A stretch of DNA of 64,000 nt from Xestospongia muta. Lineage: Eukaryota > Porifera > Demospongiae > Haplosclerida > Petrosiidae. The DNA lies in NCBI GenBank assembly GCA_963693285.1, contig OY848922.1, positions 5,754,923 to 5,818,922 on the forward strand, read 5' to 3'. The notes under the pieces were generated by a model, which saw only the letters and a list, made by a program, of their open reading frames with translations, made no database searches and had not been told where the DNA came from. Of this stretch, positions 48,601 through 61,390 are shown piece after piece. The first letter of the stretch is position 1; the number at the start of each line of letters is the position of its first letter. The position numbers were made by a program, and so were the translations under genes.

Positions 48601-51600
48601 ACTAGGGTGACTGAGTAATTTACCATTTAGTGAGTAAAAAAACTGAGGCTTATCAGAAAAATTTTCTGTTAAATTAGTGCAAATTATATTGATTGTATTG
48701 CCACGAATAAATACTCGTGATATATCAGCAAATTGTGGTTGGCCCCCACTATCAAGAATGTTTATCCAAGTGGCTTTATGTAGGTCTTCTGTAATCTCTC
48801 GTTCTGCAAGAACATTGACCATTTCATTTGAGTAGCTGTCAGGATCCGTTGAGAGCATACTTTGTTGGTACTGTGTTATAGGACTGGTAGAATTTTGAGA
48901 TGACAAAGATGCTGTATTTAGCATTGTATGAACCATGGTAGCAGTTGCAGTGGTCTCCTCTGATGATTTGATATCAACATCTGAAGATAACATTTTAGTT
49001 GGTGGGAGTGTATCAGTTGAACTATTAGGGGTAGGATGAACGTCTGTTGTATCAACAGATGAAATATAACTTTCTTTAGCAACAGGAGAGCTATTACTTC
49101 CTTCAACTGCTTCAATCTCCTTGGATGAAATTCCAGGGACATAACTAGTCGATTGTGATGAGAAGTTGGTAAATGTTGCTGCATTTTCTAAAGTAGGATC
49201 ATTTACATCATCTGACATTTGTTCAATAGCACGGATAGCATCAGACAACATCTTCAATAGGTAACGACCAGTAACTCTATCCCAGATTTTGCCTTCATTC
49301 CTTTCAGCTACTCTCTCAATAGCACGAACAGGTCTTGTTGCTAATGCTGTACTATGATGAACTTTTGGAGCAGGCCAGCCAAAGAGCAATGATTTAAATG
49401 ATGTTTTACCAACACAAGGTGGTCCCATAAGGACAAGTCTCATGTTACTGAGATATACATTGCCTTTGTGAAGACCCTTTTTGAAAAGATACCATAGTTC
49501 TATATAAAAATGATAATTTTGTTAATAAAAATTAGAACATTATATATTGTGAAATCAATATTGCATATTATATTCATATAAGGTAATGTCAATTGAACTT
49601 ACTTCCATCAGTCAAAACATGTGCTGCTTCTTTATTAGCTAAATCCAGTGGTGTCTTACCATCCTGTGTAATTAAAAAAAAGTATATCAACAAGGATGTT
49701 GGAAGCCATAAAATGACAGGATTACACAGAAGGAATTACAAATATGCACAAATTATGTAAGCAATTAAACATCAATTCTTGTTTTACAAGTTTGTCTTCA
49801 TGTTCATCAATAGACATAACATTATTAGCCATTATCATTGAGATGCTACAACATATACTACATACACTGTATTAAAATACATCTCATCATGAACAGTGAA
49901 ATTCATAGTTCATCTTAATGAAACAGTGTACTATTATGATTGCCTTGTAATGCAATTACATTACATTACTCTATATTAGCTTCAAAGCACATCACACGCT
50001 CTACTGATGCTACAGTTAATCCATCACATAAACAATGCATTTAATATTGTGTGAATATCTAACATCAATGTAGTTATGATCTCTTCTTTGTTTAAGTGTG
50101 TTTGTTGAAATAACTGTAAGTTACTGTAATTTGTTATGTACATGATTATTGTCTTTTTAAAGGGTAAATAGAATGGTACTACTTTTTTGTTAATATGTAG
50201 TAGTAACAACTTACAAATGGTATTTTGTATTGTCACTATTACCAGAATTTCAATCATTATTTCTAGTATAACTTAAAGGGTGTAGTTTTACTACTTTGTA
50301 GTAAACTTGACCTTCGCGATAGTTACTGACTGTAGTAAAAATGATCATGTATTTGTAGGTCTTAGCCATGCATGGCTCTTTCATTACAGGGTGTTTGCAG
50401 TGGCCTGTATAGATCACACTAGTTTCTGTTCATAATTTAATGATTTAGTCTATTGCACAATTGTTCTTTAGCTGTGTTGTCAAATTGTGATGTAGTCTAA
50501 AGCATAATCAGCAGTTGTGTGTATATAACATAGTAGTATTGTATAGTGGAGTAAATGAAAAACAAAAATTAAAGGTGTGGTATATTATATGTATGTTGTT
50601 AACACAATCATCAATTTATGTCATACCTTATTGACAACAGTAATATCAACACCTTGACGAGTTATCAATTTGATGATCTTTAGATGATTCCCACTGGCTG
50701 CAAAATGTAATGCAGTCCAGCCATTCTGTAGAAATAAAAGAAACTGTTTTTACTTATTTCATAGTTGAAGCATTCTATTTACATCATGCAAAGTTGTATG
50801 TTAGTTTTGGATTTTTACAGAAGAAAGTTCAGTAAATAATATATATAAAATTATCATAATTTCTTGAACTTTGGATAACACATATCAAAGAGAGTTTTTA
50901 TAAGTTTTATGTGCCAAATTTAGTAGTATTGATCTAATGAATTAACATTGGTATTTGTGATATCTCTTTTCATTTAATGACAAACTGTATACCTGCAACT
51001 GCTAATAATGTAATTGTGTTGTTATCTCTGTTTAATAAATAATGCAAGTATATTATGTTATCTCACTTTATTAATTACAGTCATATCTGGTCCTCGTTCT
51101 AATAAGAACTCAGCCACTTTGAGATGTCCCTTCATACATGCTAACATCAATGGAGTATTACCATCCTAAAGAATTATAAATATGATATAAAATGGTCAAT
51201 TTGAAGAAAATCATTATGTGCAATATAACTATAGGAAAATGCTTTAATTTAGCATAATATTATAGAACTTAACCCAATCACAATTCAATCATTATTAAAA
51301 GTATTGTTTTAGCTTCACCAATCAAAATGGCATTCATCCATAAATAATATTGTATTGCTATGTTCCAAAGATTATTTCTTTTCGAGCATATCATTTCATA
51401 ACACACAGAGATGAAATATTTTAATGTAGTACAGCAATATAGATAAGAAATAGCTAGGTTTATACTAACAAAATTAAACTTTAATCAACATTAAGGGTAT
51501 TGGAGATGCCAAGGAGTTTAATTGAATAATTATACTGCACGGCTATCAAAATTTATTAGTGCAGCATCAGTAGTGTTAAAGTTGCTGTAACAGCTATTTA

Positions 51601-54600
51601 ATTGATGAGTACCGTCTTTGATACAATCTTAGAAAGGTATAATAGGTCCTATCACATGTAATCTAGAATAACTTGTTACATAATCAAATAGCTGCAATGG
51701 ATAATGCTGAATTGCATAATAATACTTAAAGATTTTCTTTTACAGGTCATGTGAAACTAGACATTTACAATGTTAAAACATGAGCAAGGAATTCTTAGCT
51801 TAATGTGGTACACTTTACATTCCAGGTAGAAAACTGAAGTCATTTTGTCTGATTGCACATTTAAGACAATGACATAGCATTTACTTCTCACAAGGTCATT
51901 TAAAAGAAAAAATAACATAAAATGGCATAACAATTGTAAGGCACTTCTATTATACAAATTTACATTATGATAACTAATTAAGAGAGAAGCTGCCAAAGTT
52001 TATTGGTTATACGAAAAAAACATTTTACTAAATGTATAAAAATTCATAAATAAAAGTTTAGTTTGCTATGTTACTTTTAAATGTAATGTTAACTAACAAA
52101 TATAATAACAGACATCATAACACTAGAACTTGTGTTATGGTAAGACATAAACTTTCTTAAGTGCATGATAGTTTCTATATGAAATGAATATCATGATATA
52201 GTATCAACAGTGTGGTTGACCTTAAAGTATCAATGAATGTGTGTAAAGGAGTATATAAAGAATATAGTTGTTGAATTACTGTCAACAGAAAAAGCAGTTT
52301 ACAAAGCAGCACATTTTAGTGAATTCGTACATACAAACAAGTATTATGTAAAACACTATATTCTAGTCACACCCCAACTTCTCCTCTTCACTACATGTTA
52401 CTACTAACAAATAGGTATTGAATGTTTAGGTACAGCTAAAGCGATCATAACACATATATATCAAGAAAGGTAGACCATCTAGATAGAAAATTAATGACTT
52501 AACAGTATCATTTATATCATTATAGATAGAACTGTGCTTTGGGATGGAAAATTTGTACTGTGCACACAAAGAGCTATAAGTGTTAAAGAATTCCAGTGTA
52601 CTAGTCATAAGAAAAAAGGTTAACCTAGCATATAAGAATTTGTGGATGGACAATCATCTTATGACAGGTCAATATGTCTGCTTAGCTTAGTTGAATTGTA
52701 ATGAAACAGCTTGTTCTTCCCAGGAATTATAGTAACTTTCACGAACAACTTTCATAAATTTGTTTCTTTCTTACTCTGTTAAAACTATGTAAGTATTGAC
52801 AAGACTATAGTTCAAGCTAAATGCTTGAAGTAATCTTTTTATCAATGAATTTAAACAAAAGCTAAGCGTACCATATTCCACCTAATTTCCTATACAGTAA
52901 AATAGAACTACCCTTAACAGATGATTTGCAGCTTTCCCTTCATTCACTCAGTAATGTCAATAAATACCTATGCTTTTATTTCACATGGAATACTTTCCAA
53001 TATAGCTATAGGTATTGAATGTTTAGTCCCAACAATTTTTACAATATATTGTGTAATTGCCTTTATTGTCCCATTCCACAGCTACCCAATAAGCCTGTAA
53101 ACTTAGCAAGTACCAACTGACAGGTATGTACACCATCATAGGGGTAGGAAAGGGGGGCAGGAGGGGTTGAACCCCCATTCAAAATCAGGGGGGCTAAGCT
53201 CCCCCTGGTTTGTACTTAAGACTATGTACATAATAACTACTTGACTGAAGTGGTTTTGAAACTGATATTAGGTTATTAAAAATGATACCAACTGATTTTG
53301 TGGCAACTAATTTGTCTGTTTCTGCTCTCTATTGTCCAGATTCTTTACTAATTTCAACCTTCAACCAGTAAATAACTCTATCATATTAAGATGTTACCAC
53401 TAGCTCTATTATAGAATTCTATTCCCTTGCTGAGCTTGGACATGTAATTTCCAATACTGAAATCTCTATTTAATCAAATCGTTTGGTGTTACATGTTAGC
53501 AAAACTTTCATTCTTTCAATGACTGGATCTTTCATTCAGTGTGCTCATATAATAAATACTCTACTCATTCTACTAACTTATAAAATATTCTTTATAATAT
53601 TCTCTATTATATCTATTATACCATATTTCAAATGATTACTGCAACTAGTGTCTACAAAAAAGTATTGAGTTATTTATGCAACAACATTGTCTCTTTCTAA
53701 TTCTTATCATCTTCAAACAGTCCTGAGGCCATATTTTATATGGAGTTAATAAAGACTGTACAACATAAAATAGTTGCCTCCTCTTTTGCCTTATTTTATA
53801 CAAATTCAGTTCTAAGATTAAAAAGGTATGAAAGTATTTGTTCATCTTTATACTAAAGTCTATCAAGTTACTCTTCTTATACCAACCAATGACATGGCTC
53901 TAATCATAAAAGATCAGAGTGACTTAAGCTGCAGTCATGATAAAATGAGACATAGCCAAAAACCTTCTATCTATAGTTAATGACTGAGACAATGTTAGCA
54001 ATAAACTAAGCTATGGCTAATAATCAATTATTTTGTAGAAAAGGAATGTTGTTAGCAGATTATATAGTTGCAGTATAATTACAGAAGTTTGTTCAAAGTG
54101 GTCATGATCAGAATAATTATATTCATTGGTTGATATTTTAAGATATTAACCTAAGTCTCAAATAATGAAAACAATTACTATTGAATTTATATTAGTAACA
54201 ATGAAATATTTGATGGAAAAGGAATCTTGGTAGCTTACTGCTGGTGACAAATGATACTTGAGCATTTCGTTTGTACAGATTATGGGAAACTATATGGGTA
54301 CAGAGTTATAACATGATCAACTTATTCTTAGGTTAATTTGGTACATTGAACACACCAGGTAGATAATTGAAGTCATTGTACTAGTCTTATATTTAAGAAA
54401 CAATAACAAATAGCACAAAAGAGTATTTTCACTGATCAATAATAACATTTTAATATCATACTAGGTATATTAATCATAAAATATGACTACTTGATGTAAT
54501 CACACTGTGATCTTTCATACCTTATCAACAACAGTAATGTCAGCACCATTAGTAATTAACATTTTGATGATCTCTGGATAATTATTGGTGGCTGCAATAA

Positions 54601-57600
54601 GTAATGCAGTATAGCCATCCTGTAGTAATAAAACAAAGAAGCAGTACATATTCAATGAAAACTATAAAGATAACTTTCAACTTAATGTATTATCAACATA
54701 TAAGACATTTATGATTTTAATAATTTCACTTAAACATCCACTATGTTATATTGTTAACATGGTACAACTATTATAAAGTTATGTTCATGTATATATACCT
54801 ACTAAATAATCTACTGTAGACTAGTATACTACATTATTAAACTCAAACCAATCTATCTAAACACAGGAATAATTAATATAATTGTGTCAGAGAACCTCTG
54901 CTATTTTTAGGAAGATAATGAGTACATCAAATATAAAATCACAGTTATGAAAACTCTACCTACACTAGTCACTGTTTATTGACAAGACTATAGTTCAAGC
55001 TAAATGCTTGAAATAATCCTTTTATCAATGAATTAAAACAAAAACTAAGTGTTCCATATTCCACACAATCTCCTATAATTATAAAAAATGGCTTAATTTA
55101 AGCTGAATTGATTAGAGAGTGTGAAAACTATGTAATTAAGTATATATTTCAGATAGGGCAGTTATTATAGTAGAAATGCAAAACAGTATGTTTTCATTTG
55201 TATTTGCAGTTATTGATGTTACACAATTAACAGTCTAGTCTATCTTTTACCAACGATAACAGAGACTCATTTTCAGTGACTTATTCAAATTTGAATATGT
55301 GTATATTATATACATATTGTTAAAAGGCTAGCAGTTGAAAAGTGAAAACCATTATTTGGATTATTACAGAAGAAAGTTCAGTAAAGAATATTTATAAAAT
55401 TATCATAACTTCTTGAACTTTGGATAACACATATCAAAGAGTGTTTTCATAAGTTTTATGTGCCAAATTTAGTAGTATTGATCTAATGAATTAACATTGC
55501 TGTTTGTGATATCTCTTTTCATTTATTGACAAAGTGTATACCTGCAACTGCTAATAATGTTAAAGGTACTAATGAATGTGTGCCAAGGTGTATAGAATAT
55601 AGTTGACAACAGAAAAAGCAGTTTATAAAACAGCATATTTCAGTGAATTCATAAGTATTATGTAAAACACAATTTATCCTAGTCACATCCCAACTCCTCC
55701 TTTTCAGTACACGTTACTACTCATAAATATCTCTTTCTAACTCTCGCTTCAATTTTACACTTTTATTCTAATCAGTGCCAGCCTTAGGGAACTTGACAGT
55801 AGAGATGACCTCTTGGTAAACTTTATTAAATTTATTAAATTTATGATATTCATTAAATGTAACAGAGAGTTGTAGTCATAATATTTGTAGAAATGAACTG
55901 TTATTAAATTTATGCTATTTGTTTATTGTAAGAGAAAGTTGTATTCATAATTTTGAAAAAAATTTAGAAGGATGTATTCTACCTTATATTTGTTTCGTTA
56001 AGTCATTCACTCAAGCTTTATGTGGTGTTCTGATATTATATTTTCATCCACTGTTAAATATTAGCTGTTTATACTAAATCCTATTACTCCTATTAGCTGA
56101 TAGTCAATCCACCAATACACTTTACGAGTTACTGCATTTATGGATAAATGCAGCTAAACCATTTCTAATTAACAGGTACAGCTAAAGCGATTGTAACACA
56201 TATATATCATGAGAGGTAGACCATCTAGATAGCAAACTAATGACTTAGCAGTATCATTATATCATTATAGATAGAGCTGTGCTATGGGATGGAAAATTTG
56301 TACTGTGCATACAAAGAGTTATAAGTGTTTAAAAATTCTAGTGTACAAGTCATAATGAAATTAAAATTGATCTTGGCTATAAAAAAGGTTAACCGAGCAT
56401 ACAAGAATTTGTGAATAGATAATCACCTTATGACAGATCAATATGTCTGCTTGGCTCAGTTTAATTGTAATGAAACAGCTTGTTCTTTCCAGGAATTATA
56501 GTAACTTTCATGAATAACTTGCTTAAATTTGTTTCTTTCCTTCTCTGCTAAAACTATGTAAGTAGCTTCTAATCTTCAAAATAAAGTTAATCAATGTTGT
56601 TATTCTTTCGCAAAATGAAGGGCATAGTTCCTATTATGAGGCTGTGACTGTCACTTCAGATGCAGTTGTGATAAAAATTGGACCAAACAAGCTTAGAAAA
56701 ATCTATCTGTATTTAATCATTCTAACAAGGTCAATCAGAAGCTAAACTGAGTAATAACCAATTAATGTTTTTTGAAAAAGAATACTGATAAGTTATTATA
56801 TTGTTACAGTATATTTTAGAAAATCGTTCAAGTGTTCATGATCAGGATAATTACATTTATAGGTTGTCATTTGTGTCGGGAGTAAGTTATATAAATGAAG
56901 TTTGTTTGTTGCCCTGAAAAACCACACAAAACTATAAAATTAAATAATATGAAGTGAACATAATCTTATATATATAGAGAGAGAGAGAGACTTATACAAT
57001 TGGATATGGTAGAGTTTATTTCAAAGTGAGAAAATAAGTCCACCCAATGCTTTTATCTAAACAGGTGTGTCAAAGATCTAAAATTTTGTAGTATAAACTC
57101 ATATTTTAGTACTTTATAGTTGCCTAATATTGTATGTTTCTAAACAAAACATATCTGCAAAGTATGTAACAATTGGCATGAAAAGCGACACTTGATTTTC
57201 TCATTTTGTAAATGATGTAAAACCATACATATACAGAGCTATGACTTGATGAAAGCAGTCTTAGGTTAATCTGGTACATGTGAATTTCAAGTACATAACT
57301 GAAGTCATTATGTCATAATGCATACTTACAAGTAATCACAAAGAACACAAAAAATAATTGTTTTTCATGATTTATGTATAAATACATCAACTCTGTGGTT
57401 TAAAATGTCTTAATATTAATGTTTTTAAGTGTATGATTACATTAAATTTGTTAAACATGTGTTGTAAACAATATAATAATTATGATAGAACTTTGCATAA
57501 GACACATGAAAGAGTGTTTTCATATGTTTTATATGCCACATTATGGTAATATTAATCTAGTTAATTTAAATTGCTATTTGTGATATCTCTTTTCATTTAA

Positions 57601-57808
57601 TGACAAACTCTACACTTGCAACTGCTAATTATGTATTTGTGCTGTTCTAGGCTAATGCATTGATATATCTTTGTTTCATAAATAATGCAAGTAAACTACA
57701 TATTCTCACTTTATTAATTACTGTCATATCTGCTCCTTGTCCTAATAATAACTCAGCAATGTTAAGATGTCCCTCCATACATGCTAACATCAATGGAGTA
57801 TTCCCATC
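45387..57808 (-). CDS. Gene B: ankyrin - Roc/COR-like GTPase - two death domains
   Basis: Thirteen exons found: 57808-57710, 54619-54521, 51165-51067, 50725-50627, 49663-49603, 49499-47656, 47478-47028, 46968-46933, 46734-46681, 46634-46380, 46155-46027, 45873-45811, 45655-45387 (TAA). All have GT..AG borders and all phases join with no lesion. Four full ankyrin repeats and a half repeat precede the GTPase, COR-like region, DD1 and DD-B. The start codon and capping repeat seen in gene A were not found to the right of 57808, so the model is 5'-incomplete. By domain order it is a kinase-less relative of DAPK1-like ROCO proteins; a role in death-domain signalling is inferred. Confidence 0.8.
45811..46155 (-). 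CDS. Gene B linker exons 1 and 2
   Basis: 46155-46027 (129 bases, start DQTTATPISKAKTTDHISQ) and 45873-45811 (63 bases, DVTDSDVLVQHEQEACIPI), both phase 1-1 with donors GTAAGTG and GTAAGAC. Linker 1 has an internal near-repeat (TTDHIS...TTDYIS) that makes it 33 bases longer than in gene A. Confidence 0.8.
46380..46634 (-). CDS. Gene B first death domain (DD1)
   Basis: A 255-base phase 1-1 exon, acceptor ATGATAG and donor GTAATAATT. 85 residues, very similar to gene A DD1 (LVKHVKEIDNWDILGIHLGV, RKDILVTWLKSG, FIEALKAIG). If the donor is skipped, the frame continues 17 codons to a stop at 46330, a possible one-death-domain isoform. Confidence 0.9.
46681..46968 (-). CDS. Gene B micro-exon and 54-base linker exon
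   Basis: 46968-46933 is a 36-base phase 1-1 micro-exon (acceptor TTTAACAG, donor GTAACG) encoding about MNTSKKATER. 46734-46681 is a 54-base phase 1-1 exon (acceptor TTTCTAG, donor GTAATTG) encoding EDELAVISVSSTLPNGPL. Same sizes and phases as gene A. Confidence 0.8.
47028..47478 (-). CDS. Gene B COR-like exon
   Basis: A 451-base exon, phase 0 to 1, acceptor CATTTTAG and donor GTAAATTT, starting GIFTALVVAIVSRRDKP. About 85% identical in protein to gene A by eye. It belongs to the C-terminal part of the COR-like region. Reading on past the donor gives 17 more codons before a stop. Confidence 0.85.
47656..49499 (-). CDS. Gene B GTPase/COR-like exon (intact)
   Basis: A 1844-base exon, in frame throughout. 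Counting from the M at 49443: P-loop GPPCVGKTS at residues 7-15, a Ser/Thr-rich variable segment at about 90-205, DSGGQPQF at 231-238 (Roc-type DxxGQ), GTYYDKTKF at about 323-331 in the G4 position, and a COR-like hydrophobic region from about 385 to the end. The usual NKxD is not seen. It ends in phase 0 at CCTCAG with donor GTGAGATAT. About 19 residues precede that M in the same exon, so the M is internal. It is predicted to act as a nucleotide-dependent switch in the cytosol. Confidence 0.9.
49603..49663 (-). CDS. Gene B partial ankyrin / linker exon
   Basis: A 61-base exon, phase 0 to 1, encoding DGKTPLDLANKEAAHVLTDG. Acceptor TACACAG and donor GTAAGTTC. Same length and phase as the gene A exon 11327-11387. 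Confidence 0.88.
50627..50725 (-). CDS. Gene B ankyrin exon
   Basis: A 99-base phase 0-0 exon, 33 residues (start NGWTALHFAASGNH, end GVDITVVNK). Acceptor TTCTACAG and donor GTATGA. Orthologous in position to exon 11780-11878 of gene A. Confidence 0.88.
51067..51165 (-). CDS. Gene B ankyrin exon
   Basis: A 99-base phase 0-0 exon, 33 residues (start DGNTPLMLACMKGH, end GPDMTVINK). Acceptor TTCTTTAG and donor GTGAGATAA. Sequence around its 3' side (50800-51000) is repeated at 55360-55560 and 57480-57640. Confidence 0.85.
51166..54520. other. Gene B intron with duplicated flanks and a G+C-rich relic
   Basis: No ankyrin exon found. 52240-52900 is related to 54960-55080, 55580-55730 and 56170-56570, reflecting duplication of the exon doublet with its introns. 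53145-53215 is a G+C-rich patch with a GGGGG...CCCCC palindromic arrangement, like the one near 26120, probably the end of an old mobile element. Short frames at 51757-51996, 52426-52653 and 53645-53866 have no borders. Confidence 0.5.
54521..54619 (-). CDS. Gene B ankyrin exon
   Basis: A 99-base phase 0-0 exon, 33 residues (start DGYTALLIAATNN, end GADITVVDK). Acceptor CTACAG and donor GTATGA. It pairs with 57710-57808 as a doublet copied at 50627-51165. TALH has become TALL. Confidence 0.85.
54620..57709. other. Gene B intron
   Basis: A 3.1 kb intron. Contains copies of 50800-51000 (at 55360-55560 and 57480-57640), a short GA run near 56982-56993, and no exon that I can support. Confidence 0.5.
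57710..57808 (-). CDS. Gene B ankyrin exon (first found)
   Basis: A 99-base phase 0-0 exon, one 33-residue repeat (start DGNTPLMLACMEGH, end GADMTVINK). Acceptor TTCTTTAG and donor GTGAGAAT. Near-identical to the exon at 51067-51165. Because it is a mid-stack type repeat, at least one further exon with the start codon is expected upstream. Confidence 0.85.
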
Positions 57809-60392
57809 CTAAAGAATCATAGGTATGATGTAAAATTGGCTGATTTAAGAGAAGCATTGCATGTAAAAGGTTGTGCATCAATAATATTGATGATAAATGT
57901 AATTCCATCTTTCAGGTTTTAATGTAGTTTAATAGTCCATGACAAATGTCTTTTAATGAAGAATTATATCACAAAGGAAGTAAAGAAGTTGTAATGTTTT
58001 CATAAATTGTATTGCATTGCAGTATGGTAAATAGTCACATGATTTCAATAACCTCAAGTTATGAAGTATTGTTACTAACTGTATACAATAACTTCATACA
58101 TGCACCAAAGCAAAATAACCATTACTGTGCACACTAATTAAACCAAATCAGAGAAGTAATTGAATTGCAAAGAAGCATAAAAATTGATGCTAGGTGTTGA
58201 GGTTATTATCAACTAATACAAATTAATATTAATGACAAGGATGGCAATTACATTTCACAAAATTTCTTTAAAGAAGATCATTCATTTGCATATCGATTTT
58301 TAAGATACTACTATTAGAGAATTTACAATAAAATAAGTAACTAAACGAGAGGTTGCTGAAGTTTATTGCTTATAGAAGAAATACTTTATTTGATTGATGT
58401 AGAATAATTCATAAGTATAATTTTTCTATAACACTTTTTATAATCAGATAGAACAATTTTAGAGTGTTCATGATCAGGATCTTATTTAATTTAAATTTAT
58501 TTTTGATCTCAAAAGTCACATACAACAACAAAAGAAAATAATGCAAAATGTACATGATTAACAAAATGTACATGATCAAAAAATAGTTGGTAGTCAATAT
58601 TTTTGCATAAATTTTGTATTAGAAAGTAATATTACTGTACTTCCTAGACACCAAATTGTATGTTTTAACTAAATATAGTTGCACTTTTAACTAAAAATGT
58701 GGAATTGTTTCTTAATTGTAAGCATGTAACAATTAATGTGAATAAAATGCCTGAGTCTTTTGTTTTTGCATATAACAAACAAGCACACATTAACAATGGA
58801 CATTTTATAATGGTAAAGTATCAAGAATCCTTCAAATACTGTTTATTCAAAAATCCAGCTCTCTTTTACACTTTCTGCAGTCATGTTTATAATTATTTCA
58901 TATATATACATATATATATATGCATCAGTTATGTGTCCTTGTCACGATAGTACAAATATTTTCCAGTTATGTTCCTATATATATTTACTATATAATGTGC
59001 TGTAGACTTAATATATGACATTTACTAAACTTTAAAAAACAATATGTATAAAATAGTTAATTATTAATACAATTGTGTTATTTAACCTCTGCTAGTTTTA
59101 GGATTAGAAGGTATACATCAGATATAAGGAGATTGATTGTTAATACTATGGTTACATTACTAAGCCATTATAGACAAGACTGAAGTAGCTAATGCAGTAA
59201 TCATTAAAGTCAAGCCTTTATATTCAATGAGAGCTCCTATGAATAACAACATAGATTTGGCTTAAGATGAATTGATTATGAAGTGAGTAAATTATATATA
59301 ATGTTTCATCTAGTGTGTTTATGTAAGAAATGTACCTCTCTTTTCACCAACTTCAATAAAGACTTAGTTTAATGTTATCTATTCTATACTTGAACTACAT
59401 ATCTGACATCATCATGTAATACAGTTTATTTTAACTCATATTCTATTCTCCAATTTCAAAGCAATAATATTAATGTTTATAAAAGGTGTGGCATTTTTGT
59501 TTGAATGTATTTGTTGTGCTCAGTTCTCATCAGCAAATGTGTAGTTCATCTGTCTGTTGTTAAAGTACTTGTAATTGTGGATAAGAAGACCATGACAAAA
59601 TCAAACATTTTGTCTAATGATTACTGTACTAAGGTCAAGGTACTGAATGAGTTTATACAATTGTGTATTACATTTTATTGTACATGTGTACTGAATGATG
59701 TAAAATGAGAAAGAAATTCTATCAGTGTATGCTGGAAAGACATACAAGAAATTTATGTTGCTACACAAGCTACAAAAGTCTGTCAAATTAGATTATATGT
59801 CACTTAATTTTTATATTTCAATTATATGTTTGTATTAATTTATAAAACAATGTATTGGCTTCGAAAAAATTGTAAAAGTTATTACCATAGCAATGTAAAT
59901 AGTCAGATATGGCACTATATTATATCATTTCTTGTTAATTGTATTCTTAGTGATGTAGGATAAAAAGAGGATGTGACAATTATTATGTCTGAACATTATT
60001 ACAAGGATTAATTGAAGAGATAGGAATATTTTTTGTGATTGTGTGCATGTGTATAAAGTCTAGAGTACATGGAAAGTATTAGGAAAACATTTCTCTATGT
60101 ATACATAGATTCAGCAGAGCCCATTATCAATTATCTGCACTGGTGTTTGGGGTCTACACGAACATCACCCTGTAATGATGTTGTCTTATTCACAATCATT
60201 CCATAGCTATATGGTCTATTGCACAATTGTCATATAGCCTTCTGGTCTATTGCTAAATTGCCCTATACAGCTATATGGTTGTAGTGACTGCTTATGAATA
60301 TTATTATTATTGTTTATTATGTGGAACCCACAAGAAATTGTATTAAACTGTGTATGTAGATTGAAAAATGTTTTTCTTTAGTATATTCCTGA
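57809..60392. other. Region upstream of known gene B exons
   Basis: The gene B start codon should lie here or beyond, but I find neither a capping ankyrin exon nor a short ATG exon like that of gene A. Open frames at 58699-58950 and 59505-59708 are A+T-rich with no splice or protein support. At 60190-60270 a short word (TGGTCTATTGC-AATTG) is repeated. Confidence 0.4.
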
Positions 60393-61390
60393 AGTAACCC
60401 AATGGATGCCATCTCACCCTTGTGTACTGGAAACTGTTTTATTGCCAACACCATCCATTGTGTAGAGAAGAAAAGAGCTATCTTCTTAAAAATTTGCGGA
60501 CATGATACTTATTGTTTGGCTTGTGATCTTCTTTTTCCGAGAGCCCCGGATAAAGTTTCATTAACAGAGATTTTACAAGTTCTTCTGTATCATTTATATA
60601 TGCCTGAAAGTCAGTCATCACTGAATGTTTTAGGTTCAACCGACGAAAACAGTGTGATGAAGAGTCTGTTATGGTGTATATTATTCAACTACTGGAATTA
60701 TCAATCAATTGTATGTTTGGGGATACTCTAAATGATATGTTAAGGGACAGACTTGTCTGTGGATTATGTAGTCCCAAAATTGAAAAGTTTCTACTTCATT
60801 ACAAGAAGCTCACATTTGCTCAAGCCCGTGACATAGAAGTTTCAAAGGAACTAGCAGAAGAGAACACAAAATTCATTAGTGATTCCCGGGACAAATCCAA
60901 TGTGTTAAAACTAAAAGATACTAGCCTACAAGTCTCTTGTTACAGATGCAGAAGAAAACATCTTGTGTCCTGATGTCAATGCTCAAACACAAGCTGTTAT
61001 AATTGTAAAAGCAGGGATATTTGGCTTGTGTCTGCAAAACAACTCTTAGACAAACAGCAAATTTTATGAAAGATGAAGAACGAATTTCTGAGAATGGTGC
61101 TGGCAGTGATATATACAATTTATTTTCTATCTCTCAGTCTTCTGTAAGACCATATATTGTGTCCTTGTTGATCAACAACAAGAAGCTAAGAATGGAGGTT
61201 GATACAGTCACTGCGATGTCTGTGATGGGGCAGAAGAAGTTTAATCAACTTAGGTATGGTGATGATCAGCCTACCTTAAAAAGAACCAATGTAAGAATTT
61301 ATACCTATACAGGACAGGAGATAAAACCTTGTGGGGAAGCTCTAGATAAGTTAGTTATAACTATAATGTTGTATCACTGTTATCTCTCCT
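60393..61390 (+). pseudogene. Ty3/gypsy-like retrotransposon remnant 1 (gag-protease)
   Basis: Plus-strand pieces resemble the capsid part of Gag (including LNDMLRDRLVCGL), a zinc-knuckle-like CYRC motif, and an aspartic protease region. Damage visible: a frame change at about 60620-60640, a stop at 60971, another frame change near 61020, and the protease catalytic triplet DTG replaced by DTV near 61200. It stops abruptly at about 61390 where CpG-rich sequence begins. No terminal repeats or polymerase found. Dead fragment. Confidence 0.75.
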
